From: an uncultured Lachnospiraceae bacterium
GTDB lineage: Bacteria; Bacillota; Clostridia; Lachnospirales; Lachnospiraceae
Direction: 5' to 3'
NCBI GenBank assembly: GCA_902761585.1
Contig: CACWKX010000022.1
Coordinates: 1 to 47,582, forward strand
DNA: 47,582 nt
The notes under the pieces are model-generated. The model saw only the letters and a list, made by a program, of their open reading frames with translations. It did not search any database and was not told the DNA's origin. Every line of letters starts with the position of its first letter. The stretch's first letter is position 1. The translations under genes were made by a program, and so were the position numbers. Below are positions 32,518-40,656 of the stretch, piece after piece.

Positions 32518-33276
32518 ATGGCACTTCTGGAAATGAAAAACATCCGGAAATCCTTCGGAGATCTCGAGGTGATCAGGGACATCTCCCTTCGCGTGGATGA
32601 GGGGGAGGTGCTCTCCATCATCGGGCCCTCCGGATCCGGCAAGTCGACGATGCTGCGCTGCGCGGCCATGCTGGAGACCATCGACTCCGGTGAGATCTGG
32701 TACATGGGCGAGCGGGCAGCCTGGGCGGATGGACATGGCGGGCTGCACTATCCGAAGAAGGCGGAGCTGAAGAAGGTACGCTCCTATTTCGGACTTGTAT
32801 TTCAGAATTTCAATCTGTTCCCGCATTTCTCGGTCATCAAAAATATTACAGATGCGCCGATTCACAATCAGAAGCGCGACAGAGACGAGGTCTATGCAGA
32901 GGCGAAGGAGCTCCTCGCGAAAATGGGGCTTTCGGACAAGGCTGACGCCTATCCGTGTCAGCTCTCCGGCGGTCAGTGTCAGCGTGTCGCCATCGCACGC
33001 GCGCTGGCGCTGAACCCGAAGATCCTCTACTTTGACGAGCCGACCTCCGCGCTTGACCCGGAGCTGACCGGGGAGGTGCTGAAGGTGATCAAGTCCCTGG
33101 CGGATCTGCACATCGCGATGGTGATCGTCACACATGAGATGAACTTTGCGCGCGAAATTTCCGACCATGTCATGTTCATGGACAAGGGGATCGTGGAGGT
33201 GGAGGGCAGCGCCGAGTCTGTTTTCAACACAGACAACGCGAGGATGCGGGCCTTCCTTGGAAAACTCAGACACTGA
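32518..33276 (+). CDS. amino-acid ABC transporter ATP-binding protein
   Basis: A 252-residue ATPase with Walker A GPSGSGKST, signature QLSGGQCQRVAIARAL, Walker B ILYFDEPTSALD and switch VTHEMNFAR, all canonical for the GlnQ/HisP group. A 20-residue stretch near position 65 (ERAAWADGHGGLHY) is a small insertion after the Q-loop approach. AAAGGAG precedes the start, 19 bases after the permease. Confidence 0.93.
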   Translation: MALLEMKNIRKSFGDLEVIRDISLRVDEGEVLSIIGPSGSGKSTMLRCAAMLETIDSGEIWYMGERAAWADGHGGLHYPKKAELKKVRSYFGLVFQNFNLFPHFSVIKNITDAPIHNQKRDRDEVYAEAKELLAKMGLSDKADAYPCQLSGGQCQRVAIARALALNPKILYFDEPTSALDPELTGEVLKVIKSLADLHIAMVIVTHEMNFAREISDHVMFMDKGIVEVEGSAESVFNTDNARMRAFLGKLRH

Positions 33277-33346
33277 TGCAGCCGTGTCAGGATAATCAGA
33301 CCGCTCATCATCGAGTGCGGAGCGCGAGATGACGACGGAGTCGCCG

Positions 33347-33383
33347 AATCGGGCAGGGCAGAGTGAATCAGCCCTGCCCGATT
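33347..33383 (+). terminator. terminator hairpin after the amino-acid transporter
   Basis: AATCGGGCAGGGC (33347-33359) and GCCCTGCCCGATT (33371-33383) form a perfect 13-bp stem with an 11-base loop. The downstream run is not T-rich, so termination may be partial. Confidence 0.6.
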
Positions 33384-33458
33384 GCTGTCCTGTCTGTTCA
33401 CCACTTGGATGTAACCTCCAGTTCCCCTGCCGCAGCGGCGGCCGTGCCAGTCTGCCCC

Positions 33459-33487
33459 TTGCAACCTTCGTGAGGATGTACTATAAT
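33459..33487 (+). promoter_or_regulatory. promoter of the G3E GTPase genes
   Basis: TTGCAA (33459-33464) and a perfect TATAAT (33482-33487) with a 17-base spacer. No zinc-box palindrome is obvious next to it. Confidence 0.7.
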
Positions 33488-33583
33488 GCCGTTTGATTGA
33501 GCACAATTAGTCTGTATAAACGAGCGCCGTGCCCGAGGCAGGGCGGATGTATCATGGCGCAGGTTGAAGAAAAGAGGAAAAGC

Positions 33584-34654
33584 ATGGCAAAGATTGACAT
33601 CATTTCAGGGTTTCTCGGCGCAGGCAAGACCACGCTGATCAAGAAGCTGATCAAGGAAGTGTTTGCGGGACAGAAGGTTGTCCTGATCGAAAATGAATTT
33701 GGTGAAATTGGCATCGATGGCGGGTTCCTGAAGGACGCCGGCATCGAGATCACGGAGATGAATTCGGGCTGCATCTGCTGCTCGCTGGTCGGTGATTTCG
33801 GAAGAGCCCTGAAGAAGGTTGTGGAGGAATACCATCCGGACCATATCCTGATCGAACCGTCCGGTGTCGGCAAGCTTTCAGACGTCCGCCGGGCGATCGA
33901 GAAGGAAGCGGAGGCATGCAGTCTCGAGATTGGCTCCCTGGTCACCGTTGCGGATGTAAAGAAGGTCCGTATGTATATGAAGAACTTCGGCGAGTTCTAC
34001 AACAACCAGATTGAGAGCGCCGGGACGATCATCCTTTCCAGAACTCAGTTTGTCGACCAGAAAAAGCTTGATGAGGCGATCGCGATGATCCGCGGGAAGA
34101 ACCCGGACGCCACCATCATCACCACACCGTGGGATCAGCTCTCCGGGAAGACCATCCATGACGCGATGGAGAAGTCGGTCTCCCTTGCGGACCAGCTGAT
34201 GGCGGAGTACAAAGCGGCTCATCCGGAAGAAGACGACGATGACGATGATGACGAGTGCTGCGGCCATGATCATGAGCATCACCATGACCACGACCACGAC
34301 GACCATGACCATGACGGGGCGTGCTGTGGACATGACCATCATCATCACCACCATCACCATGGTCATGATGCGGACGAGGTCTTCACGAGCTGGGGCAGAG
34401 AGACAGCGAAGAAGTATTCGGACGACCAGATCCGCAGTATTCTGAAGACTTTGTCAGAGTCCGATGAGAACAGCTATGGCATCATTCTCCGCGCAAAGGG
34501 CATGGTTCCGAGAGCGGATGGTACCTGGATCAACTTCGACATGGTGCCGGAGGAGAGCGAGGTCCGCGACGGGGCCGCAGACTATACAGGCCGTCTGTGC
34601 GTCATCGGGTCGAAGCTGAATGAAGAGAAAATTGCGGAGCTGTTCGGTGTCTGA
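33584..34654 (+). CDS. G3E (CobW/YciC-like) GTPase with His-rich metal-binding loop
   Basis: A 356-residue metallochaperone-type GTPase. It has the P-loop GFLGAGKTT, the metal-binding C-x-C-C motif (GCICCSLVGDF), IEPSGVGKLSDV, and a C-terminal CobW domain (about residues 265-355, SYGIILRAKGMVPRADGTWINF). Between the domains (about 220-262) lies an Asp-run and a loop of two CCGHDH motifs and over 15 His residues, suited to zinc, nickel or cobalt. I chose ATG 33584 behind GAGG; ATG 33554 is possible. The metal is unknown. The family includes HypB, which is otherwise missing here. Confidence 0.9.
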   Translation: MAKIDIISGFLGAGKTTLIKKLIKEVFAGQKVVLIENEFGEIGIDGGFLKDAGIEITEMNSGCICCSLVGDFGRALKKVVEEYHPDHILIEPSGVGKLSDVRRAIEKEAEACSLEIGSLVTVADVKKVRMYMKNFGEFYNNQIESAGTIILSRTQFVDQKKLDEAIAMIRGKNPDATIITTPWDQLSGKTIHDAMEKSVSLADQLMAEYKAAHPEEDDDDDDDECCGHDHEHHHDHDHDDHDHDGACCGHDHHHHHHHHGHDADEVFTSWGRETAKKYSDDQIRSILKTLSESDENSYGIILRAKGMVPRADGTWINFDMVPEESEVRDGAADYTGRLCVIGSKLNEEKIAELFGV

Positions 34655-34707
34655 GGGCACCCTGTGAAGGAGCAGCAGAACACAAATCGAAAATTGGAGC
34701 AAATGAT

Positions 34708-35652
34708 ATGCTGGAAGTACCCGTATATGTGATTACCGGTTTTCTGGAAAGCGGGAAAACGACATTTATTCGAGAAGTGCTTGCCAGTCCGGATTTTGCG
34801 GACGGCGAGCGAACTCTTCTCCTTCTCTGTGAGGAAGGGGAGGAGGAGTATGATGAGGCGGATCTGCGCAGGCACAATATCTTCATCGAACGCGTGGAGA
34901 ACGAGGCGGATCTGACGGCTGCTTTTATGGAGAGTCTTCAGAAGAAACATAAGCCGGAGCGTGTCTTCATCGAGTTCAACGGAACCTGGGACTCGATGAA
35001 GTTCTGTTCCTCGGACTGGGCGAAGCGCTGGGAAATGGCGCAGGTGATCACGCTTGTGGACGGATCCACATTCGAGGTGTACCTTCAGAACATGCGCCAG
35101 ATGATGAGCAACATCTTCATGTACACAGAGCTTGTCATCTTCAACCGCTGCTCGCCTGACCAGGATCTTCAGAAGTTCCGCAGAACCGTGAAGGCAGTCA
35201 ACACTCAGGCGGTCTGTTCCTTTGAGGATGCTGAAGGAGAGGTGATCGACATCGGGAAAGCGCAGCCTCCGTTCGACCTGTCGCAGGATCCGATTGTCAT
35301 TCCGGACGAGGAGTTCGGACTCTGGTATCTGGACGCGCTTGACAATCGCGAGCGTTATGACGGAAAGACGGTGGAGTTCAGGGGCAAGGTGATGATTCCG
35401 AGAAAATTCCCGGAGAATGCGTTCATTCCGGGCAGAAATTGCATGACCTGCTGTGCCAATGACATCCGGTTCATGGGATTCATCTGTCATTCGAAATATA
35501 CGGATCGGCTGAAACAGAAGCAGTGGCTGGATGTGACAGCTGAGGTCCGCTACGAGTTTGTTCCCGAATATGAGGGGACCGGCCCGGTTCTGTATGCCCG
35601 TCATCTCAAATCTGCGGAGCCACCGGCTGAGGATACCGTTCTATTTAACTGA
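34708..35652 (+). CDS. G3E GTPase-like protein fused to a DUF1980/TIGR03943-like domain
   Basis: A 314-residue protein. The first 190 or so residues resemble a G3E GTPase (P-loop VITGFLESGKTTF, IEFNGTWDSMKF), but no C-x-C-C motif is present. From about residue 205 it resembles the C-terminal OB-like part of the YcgQ/TIGR03943 family: DGKTVEFRGKVMIP, GRNCMTCCANDIRFMGF with a conserved Cys pair, and WLDVTAEVRYEF. In other Firmicutes these occur as separate neighbouring genes with a DUF318 permease. It follows the first GTPase by 53 bases, behind TTGGAG, and likely serves the same metal pathway. Confidence 0.7.
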   Translation: MLEVPVYVITGFLESGKTTFIREVLASPDFADGERTLLLLCEEGEEEYDEADLRRHNIFIERVENEADLTAAFMESLQKKHKPERVFIEFNGTWDSMKFCSSDWAKRWEMAQVITLVDGSTFEVYLQNMRQMMSNIFMYTELVIFNRCSPDQDLQKFRRTVKAVNTQAVCSFEDAEGEVIDIGKAQPPFDLSQDPIVIPDEEFGLWYLDALDNRERYDGKTVEFRGKVMIPRKFPENAFIPGRNCMTCCANDIRFMGFICHSKYTDRLKQKQWLDVTAEVRYEFVPEYEGTGPVLYARHLKSAEPPAEDTVLFN

Positions 35653-35694
35653 TTCCGAAGGGCGGCTATTTATAAGATAGTATAATTCTGCCAG

Positions 35695-35741
35695 GCAGGC
35701 AGGTGAAATGGAGAAAATCCGACTCACCTGCCTGCTTTTTT
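35695..35741 (+). terminator. terminator of the G3E operon
   Basis: GCAGGCAGGTGA (35695-35706) pairs perfectly with TCACCTGCCTGC (35724-35735), followed by six T residues. Confidence 0.9.
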
Positions 35742-35850
35742 GATGGACTGCATGATCATGCAGAAAAACAACATGGCAGGATTATCCTGTTATTATGGGA
35801 AAGATGATGGCAGTATTGTACGAAAAAATATGAGAATAATGATAAATTTA

Positions 35851-35863
35851 TGTGAATATCACA
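35851..35863. promoter_or_regulatory. palindrome TGTGAATATCACA upstream of the sugar-transport promoter
   Basis: TGTGA and TCACA are inverted arms with a 3-base centre, ending 6 bases before the -35 box. The position suits an activator, but the spacing differs from CRP (6 bases) and the sequence is not a cre site. Confidence 0.45.
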
Positions 35864-35869
35864 AACATC

Positions 35870-35898
35870 TTGACCATCAAAAACGGGAATGATATATT
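35870..35898 (+). promoter_or_regulatory. promoter of the mgl operon
   Basis: TTGACC (35870-35875) and TATATT (35893-35898) with a 17-base spacer and an extended -10 TG. Confidence 0.7.
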
Positions 35899-35964
35899 AA
35901 ATACAACAAATTACAGGACACCGAAAAACTCATATTTCGGCGAATACACAGGAGGCACAACATT

Positions 35965-37203
35965 ATGAGGAAAAAGGCACTTTCAGCAGTCGCCCTTGCC
36001 GCTGTCGGCGCAATGGCAGTCAGCTCCCTTGCAATGGCAGGAGATGTGGCAAACAAGGATAAGCCGCTGGTATGGTTTAACCGCCAGCCGTCCAACAGCT
36101 CCACCGGCGAGCTTGACAAGGATGCGCTGAATTTCAACACCAGCACGTACTATGTCGGATTCGATGCAAACCAGGGTGCCGAGCTTCAGGGTGAGATGGT
36201 TGCAAAGTATATTGAGGATCACATTGACACGATTGACCAGAATGGTGACGGTACAATCGGTTATGTCCTCGCAATCGGCGACATCGGGCACAACGATTCC
36301 ATCGCGCGTACCAGAGGTGTCCGCAAGGCACTCGGAACGGCTGTTGAGAAGGATGGCGCAATCGATTCCAATCCGGTCGGAACCAACACCGACGGATCCG
36401 CGGCCGATGTTCAGGATGGAAAGATCACTGTCAACGGCAAGGATTATGTCGTCCGTGAGCTGGCTTCCCAGGAGATGAAGAACTCCGCCGGCGCTACGTG
36501 GGATGCAGCAACTGCCGGCAACGCAATTTCGACCTGGTCCGCTTCCTTCGGTGATCAGATCGATGTTGTCGTATCGAACAACGATGGCATGGGCATGGCG
36601 ATGTTCAACGGCTGGGCACAGGCAAACAACCGCCCGACCTTCGGCTATGACGCAAACAGCGACGCAGTCGCGGCAATCGCGGACGGCTACGGCGGAACCA
36701 TTTCCCAGCACGCGGATGTCCAGGCTTATCTGACACTTCGTGTTCTTCGCAACCTGCTGGATGGTGTGGATGTCAACACGGGTATCACCACAGCCGACGA
36801 GAAGGGCAATGTCCTGACCGATCAGGACTGCAAGTATGTCGATGACGAGCGTTCCTACTACGCTCTGAACCTGGCTGTCACGGCTGACAACTACAAGGAT
36901 TTCCTGGATTCCACGAAGATCAACGATGCAGTCTCCACGCAGCTTGACGAGTCCACCTCTCCGAAGAAGAAGGTATGGCTTGACATCTACAATTCTGCTG
37001 ACAACTTCCTTGGATCCACCTATGTCCCACTGCTTCAGCAGTATGACAAGCTTCTGAACCTCGATGTCGAGTACATCCAGGGCGACGGACAGACAGAGTC
37101 CAACATCACCAACCGTCTGGCAGATCCGAGTGCTTATGATGCATTCGCAATCAACATGGTCAAGACGGACAATGCAGCTTCCTATACGGCTCTGCTTCAG
37201 TAA
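35965..37203 (+). CDS. mglB: galactose/glucose-type ABC transporter substrate-binding protein
   Basis: A 412-residue secreted sugar-binding protein of the MglB/RbsB group. A signal peptide (ALSAVALAAVGAMAVSSLAMA) precedes two Rossmann-like lobes. Visible segments are LVWFNRQPSN, YVGFDANQGAELQGEMVAKYI, VVVSNNDGMGMAMFNGW and FGYDANSDAVAAI, all close to the galactose-binding family. It is about 80 residues longer than Escherichia MglB. AGGAGG is well placed before ATG 35965. The codon choice suggests high expression. Specificity for galactose or glucose is inferred. Confidence 0.88.
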   Translation: MRKKALSAVALAAVGAMAVSSLAMAGDVANKDKPLVWFNRQPSNSSTGELDKDALNFNTSTYYVGFDANQGAELQGEMVAKYIEDHIDTIDQNGDGTIGYVLAIGDIGHNDSIARTRGVRKALGTAVEKDGAIDSNPVGTNTDGSAADVQDGKITVNGKDYVVRELASQEMKNSAGATWDAATAGNAISTWSASFGDQIDVVVSNNDGMGMAMFNGWAQANNRPTFGYDANSDAVAAIADGYGGTISQHADVQAYLTLRVLRNLLDGVDVNTGITTADEKGNVLTDQDCKYVDDERSYYALNLAVTADNYKDFLDSTKINDAVSTQLDESTSPKKKVWLDIYNSADNFLGSTYVPLLQQYDKLLNLDVEYIQGDGQTESNITNRLADPSAYDAFAINMVKTDNAASYTALLQ

Positions 37204-37264
37204 GAACAGGAGAACCTGACCAGACAAACTGAACAGTCAGGCAGAAAACGGTCAGGAGTGAACG

Positions 37265-37294
37265 AAGAGGGAATTCCTAACGGGATTCCCTCTT
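37265..37294 (+). terminator. attenuating hairpin between mglB and mglA
   Basis: AAGAGGGAAT (37265-37274) and ATTCCCTCTT (37285-37294) form a perfect 10-bp stem with a 10-base loop and a short T run. It would favour excess binding protein over the membrane complex. Confidence 0.75.
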
Positions 37295-37339
37295 TCATGT
37301 TATGCAGCAGAAACTGACAAGCACGGGAGGAGTAAAGCA

Positions 37340-38845
37340 GTGGCAGAAAAGAAAGAGGATATCATTCTGTCGATCCGTGATATGTCCAAGTCTTTCGGGC
37401 GAAACAGGGTTCTCGACCACATCAGCATGGATGTGAAAAGAGGCATCGTCATGGGACTGATGGGGGAGAACGGAGCCGGGAAGTCTACCATGATGAAGTG
37501 TCTGTTTGGCATATACCATATGGACGAGGGCTCCATCTATCTGGATGGAAAGCCGGTGAGCTTTTCCGGACCGAAGGATGCTCTGGAGAACGGGGTGGCG
37601 ATGGTCCACCAGGAACTGAATCAGTGCCTGGAGCGCTCCGTGGTCGACAATCTGTTCCTCGGGAGATACCCGGTGAACAACGGCGTGATCGATGAAGCGC
37701 GCATGAAAAAGGAAGCTGCGGATCTGTTCCGCAGACTTGGAATGACTGTGAATCTGACACAGCCGATGAGAAGGATGTCTGTCTCCCAGAGACAGATGTG
37801 TGAGATTGCGAAGGCAATCTCCTATAATTCGAAAATAATTGTTCTGGACGAACCGACTTCCTCGCTGACAGAGCCGGAAGTCAGGAGGCTGTTCGCAATC
37901 ATGAGACAGCTTACCGCCCAGGGCATTTCCATCATTTATATCTCCCATAAGATGGATGAGATTTTTGAGATCTGCGATGAAGTCTCGGTCCTGAGAGACG
38001 GGAATCTGGTGATGTCGAAACCGGTCGGAGAGACATCGTTCAATGAGCTGATCGCGGCGATGGTCGGCCGCTCACTCGAGAAACGGTTCCCGCCGGTAGA
38101 CAATGAACCGGGCGAAGTGATCCTCTCGGTGCAGCATCTCTCCACAAAGTTTGCACCGTATCTCCAGGATATCTCCTTTGATGTCAGAGAGGGTGAGATC
38201 TTCGGACTGTACGGACTGGTTGGCGCCGGCCGGACAGAGCTTCTCGAGACCATCTTCGGTGTCCGGACAAGAGCTTCCGGAAGAGTTTACTACAATGGGC
38301 AGCTGATGAACTTTGACAGTGCAAAGGAAGCGATGGAACATGGGTTTGCGCTGATCACGGAAGAGCGGAAGATGAACGGGATGTTCGCGAAGGGAGACCT
38401 GATCTTCAATACAACCATCACAAACCTTTCGAAGTACATTTCGGGGGCTGCGCTCTCGAATCCGAAGATGCGCCGGGCGACGGAGAACGAGATCCGCATC
38501 ATGCACACCAAGTGCATGGGGCCGGACGATTCCATATCCGGTCTGTCCGGAGGAAACCAGCAGAAGGTCATCTTTGGAAAGTGGCTGGAAAGAGATCCGG
38601 TTGTCTTCATGATGGACGATCCGACGAGAGGCATCGATGTCGGTGCAAAGTACGAGATTTACCAGCTGATCATCGAGATGGCAAAGAGAGGCAAGACCAT
38701 CCTCGTGGTCTCCTCCGAGATGCCTGAGATCCTCGGGATTACGAACAGAATCGGGGTTATGAGCAATGGACGGCTTGCCGGCATTGTGAATACAAAGGAG
38801 ACGGACCAGGAAGAGCTTCTGAGGCTCAGTGCAAAGTATCTGTAA
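37340..38845 (+). CDS. mglA: sugar ABC transporter ATP-binding protein (tandem ATPase)
   Basis: A 501-residue protein with two ATPase domains, typical of monosaccharide importers. Domain 1 has Walker A GENGAGKST, signature-like RMSVSQRQMCEIA and Walker B VLDEPTSSLT. Domain 2 has the usual degenerate Walker A (GLVGAGRTELL), with canonical LSGGNQQKV and MMDDPTRGIDVGAK. The start is GTG 37340, 8 bases after GGGAGGAG. It lies between mglB and mglC. Confidence 0.93.
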   Translation: MAEKKEDIILSIRDMSKSFGRNRVLDHISMDVKRGIVMGLMGENGAGKSTMMKCLFGIYHMDEGSIYLDGKPVSFSGPKDALENGVAMVHQELNQCLERSVVDNLFLGRYPVNNGVIDEARMKKEAADLFRRLGMTVNLTQPMRRMSVSQRQMCEIAKAISYNSKIIVLDEPTSSLTEPEVRRLFAIMRQLTAQGISIIYISHKMDEIFEICDEVSVLRDGNLVMSKPVGETSFNELIAAMVGRSLEKRFPPVDNEPGEVILSVQHLSTKFAPYLQDISFDVREGEIFGLYGLVGAGRTELLETIFGVRTRASGRVYYNGQLMNFDSAKEAMEHGFALITEERKMNGMFAKGDLIFNTTITNLSKYISGAALSNPKMRRATENEIRIMHTKCMGPDDSISGLSGGNQQKVIFGKWLERDPVVFMMDDPTRGIDVGAKYEIYQLIIEMAKRGKTILVVSSEMPEILGITNRIGVMSNGRLAGIVNTKETDQEELLRLSAKYL

Positions 38846-38860
38846 TTGAGGAGAAAGAAT

Positions 38861-40552
38861 ATGGCTGAGAATACGAAAATTCTGTCCGCGGAGGATGCGG
38901 AGAAGCTGCTGCGGCCGATTGACGAGCATATCGGGGAGATTCAGAAGAAGATTGATGCCCTTCGCGTTGACGGTGCGGATAAGGTAGCGGAGCTGACCGA
39001 CGAACTGAGAATGGCGAAGGAAAGCAAAACGCTGACGGCAGAGCAGAAGGAGAAGATCCGCAAAAAAGATGAGGCGCTGCTGTCAGAGGCAAAGAAGACG
39101 GAAGCGGCGAACAAGGCGCAGGTTGAAAAGCTGATCGCGGAGGGAGAAGCGTACCTGAAGGCACACTATAATACGGAGTATCTTGACAAAATCAAGGCAT
39201 CCGGTGCAGGAGAGCGGGAGGCTGCCGCAGCAACCTATTCCAGGAAAGTGGAAGCCCTGAAGACGGAGCATGAGAAGAGCCTCGCGGCGCTGAAGGGGAA
39301 ACTGGCTTCGGCTTCCGGCGAAGAGAAGACAACGCTCCAGAAAGAGATCAAGGACGAGACCTACGTCTTCAAGAACCGGATGTTCGACGCGAAGATGGTC
39401 TACAGGAAGGACCTGCAGGCGGTCAAGGATCGCGAGCATGAAGCCTTCACACACGAATACCATCTGATTGACCTGCTCAGAAAGTCGAAGTTTACCTTCG
39501 CACAGCAGAGGGCACAGAGCAGAGAGCTTTCCCGATACACCTTCTCCTGGAAGCAGTTCTTCCTCAGAAACGGGCTGTATATTGTCATTGTTGCAGTCTT
39601 CATCGCGCTGGGCTTCATTACGCCGGCAGTCAAGCATACGCAGCTGTTCACGGCGACCAACATCCTGAACATTCTGCAGCAGGCATCGCCGCGTATGTTC
39701 CTTGCACTTGGCGTTGCCGGACTGATCCTGCTGACAGGAACCGATCTTTCAATCGGCCGCATGATGGGGATGGGCATGGTGACCTGCACGATTATCATGC
39801 ACAAGGGACCGAATACAGGGACGGTGTTTGGAAAAGCTTTTGATCTGTCCGGCATGCCGCTGGCTGGCCGTGCGGTCCTTGCGCTTGTTCTGACCATCCT
39901 TTTCTGCGTGATCTTCACATCGATTGCCGGCTTCTTCACTGCACGGTTCAAGATGCACCCGTTCATCAGTACCATGGCAAACATGCTGATCATCTTCGGC
40001 CTGGTTACCTATGCAACGAAGGGTGTATCTTTCGGTGCCATTGAGAATGCCATCCCGAACGCTGTGATCCCGAAGATCAAGGGATTCCCGACCATCATTC
40101 TCTGGGCGGTGGCTGCCATCGTCATCGTCTGGTTCATCTGGAACAAGACAAAGTTCGGCAAGTATCTGTATGCGGTCGGCGGAAACCCGGAGGCAGCCGC
40201 AGTTTCCGGCATCTCTGTCTTTGCGGTCACGCTCGGCGCGTTTATGCTGGCTGGCGTCCTGTACGGTTTCGGTGCATGGCTGGAGTGCAACAGAATGGTT
40301 GGCTCCGGCTCGGCGGCTTACGGGCAGGGCTGGGATATGGACGCCATCGCGGCCTGCGTCGTCGGCGGTGTCTCGTTTACCGGTGGAATCGGTAAGATTT
40401 CCGGTGTTGTCGTCGGTGTGCTGATCTTCACGGCGCTGACCTACTCGCTGACCATTCTCGGCATTGATACGAACCTTCAGTTTGTATTTGAGGGCATTAT
40501 CATTCTGGCAGCTGTCACGCTGGACTGCCTGAAGTATGTGCAGAAAAAGTAA
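38861..40552 (+). CDS. mglC: galactose-type ABC permease with a long N-terminal coiled-coil extension
   Basis: A 563-residue permease. From about residue 228 to the end it matches a complete MglC (GVAGLILLTGTDLSIGR, KFGKYLYAVGGNPEAA, ACVVGGVSFTGGIG, LDCLKYVQKK). Before this lie about 220 hydrophilic residues, rich in Lys, Glu and Ala and predicted coiled-coil, with no signal peptide, so they should be cytoplasmic. Escherichia MglC (336 residues) lacks this part. The start ATG 38861 has GAGGAG 8 bases upstream and sits 15 bases after the mglA stop, so the extension is genuinely in this gene. Confidence 0.9.
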   Translation: MAENTKILSAEDAEKLLRPIDEHIGEIQKKIDALRVDGADKVAELTDELRMAKESKTLTAEQKEKIRKKDEALLSEAKKTEAANKAQVEKLIAEGEAYLKAHYNTEYLDKIKASGAGEREAAAATYSRKVEALKTEHEKSLAALKGKLASASGEEKTTLQKEIKDETYVFKNRMFDAKMVYRKDLQAVKDREHEAFTHEYHLIDLLRKSKFTFAQQRAQSRELSRYTFSWKQFFLRNGLYIVIVAVFIALGFITPAVKHTQLFTATNILNILQQASPRMFLALGVAGLILLTGTDLSIGRMMGMGMVTCTIIMHKGPNTGTVFGKAFDLSGMPLAGRAVLALVLTILFCVIFTSIAGFFTARFKMHPFISTMANMLIIFGLVTYATKGVSFGAIENAIPNAVIPKIKGFPTIILWAVAAIVIVWFIWNKTKFGKYLYAVGGNPEAAAVSGISVFAVTLGAFMLAGVLYGFGAWLECNRMVGSGSAAYGQGWDMDAIAACVVGGVSFTGGIGKISGVVVGVLIFTALTYSLTILGIDTNLQFVFEGIIILAAVTLDCLKYVQKK

Positions 40553-40555
40553 CAG

Positions 40556-40584
40556 TTGTCCGGGAGGGGAAAAAGCACTATACT
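40556..40584 (+). promoter_or_regulatory. promoter of the phosphofructokinase gene
   Basis: TTGTCC (40556-40561) and TATACT (40579-40584) with a 17-base spacer, directly after the mglC stop codon. Confidence 0.65.
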
Positions 40585-40595
40585 TTGTTTAAACA

Positions 40596-40611
40596 GTATG
40601 CTTCGGCATAC
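40596..40611 (+). other. C(UUCG)G-capped hairpin at the mRNA 5' end
   Basis: GTATGC and GCATAC close on a UUCG tetraloop with the stabilising C-G pair. It lies about 5 bases after the predicted start point and could protect the 5' end of the transcript. It is too small to be a riboswitch. Confidence 0.55.
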
Positions 40612-40656
40612 AGGAGAGCGGCGTACAGATTCACGTAGGGAAAGGCAGGGAACGGA

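Noticed and set aside
35851..35863. CRP-type or cre site before mglB
   Set aside because: The 3-base centre does not fit CRP, and the cre consensus CG core is missing.
35983..37227. 414-codon open frame antisense to mglB
   Set aside because: Shadow frame over a highly biased gene; the low-complexity Val/Asp/Gly content has no domain.
40590..40656. Riboswitch before the phosphofructokinase
   Set aside because: The leader is about 65 bases with one small stem-loop, and no known aptamer motif is present.
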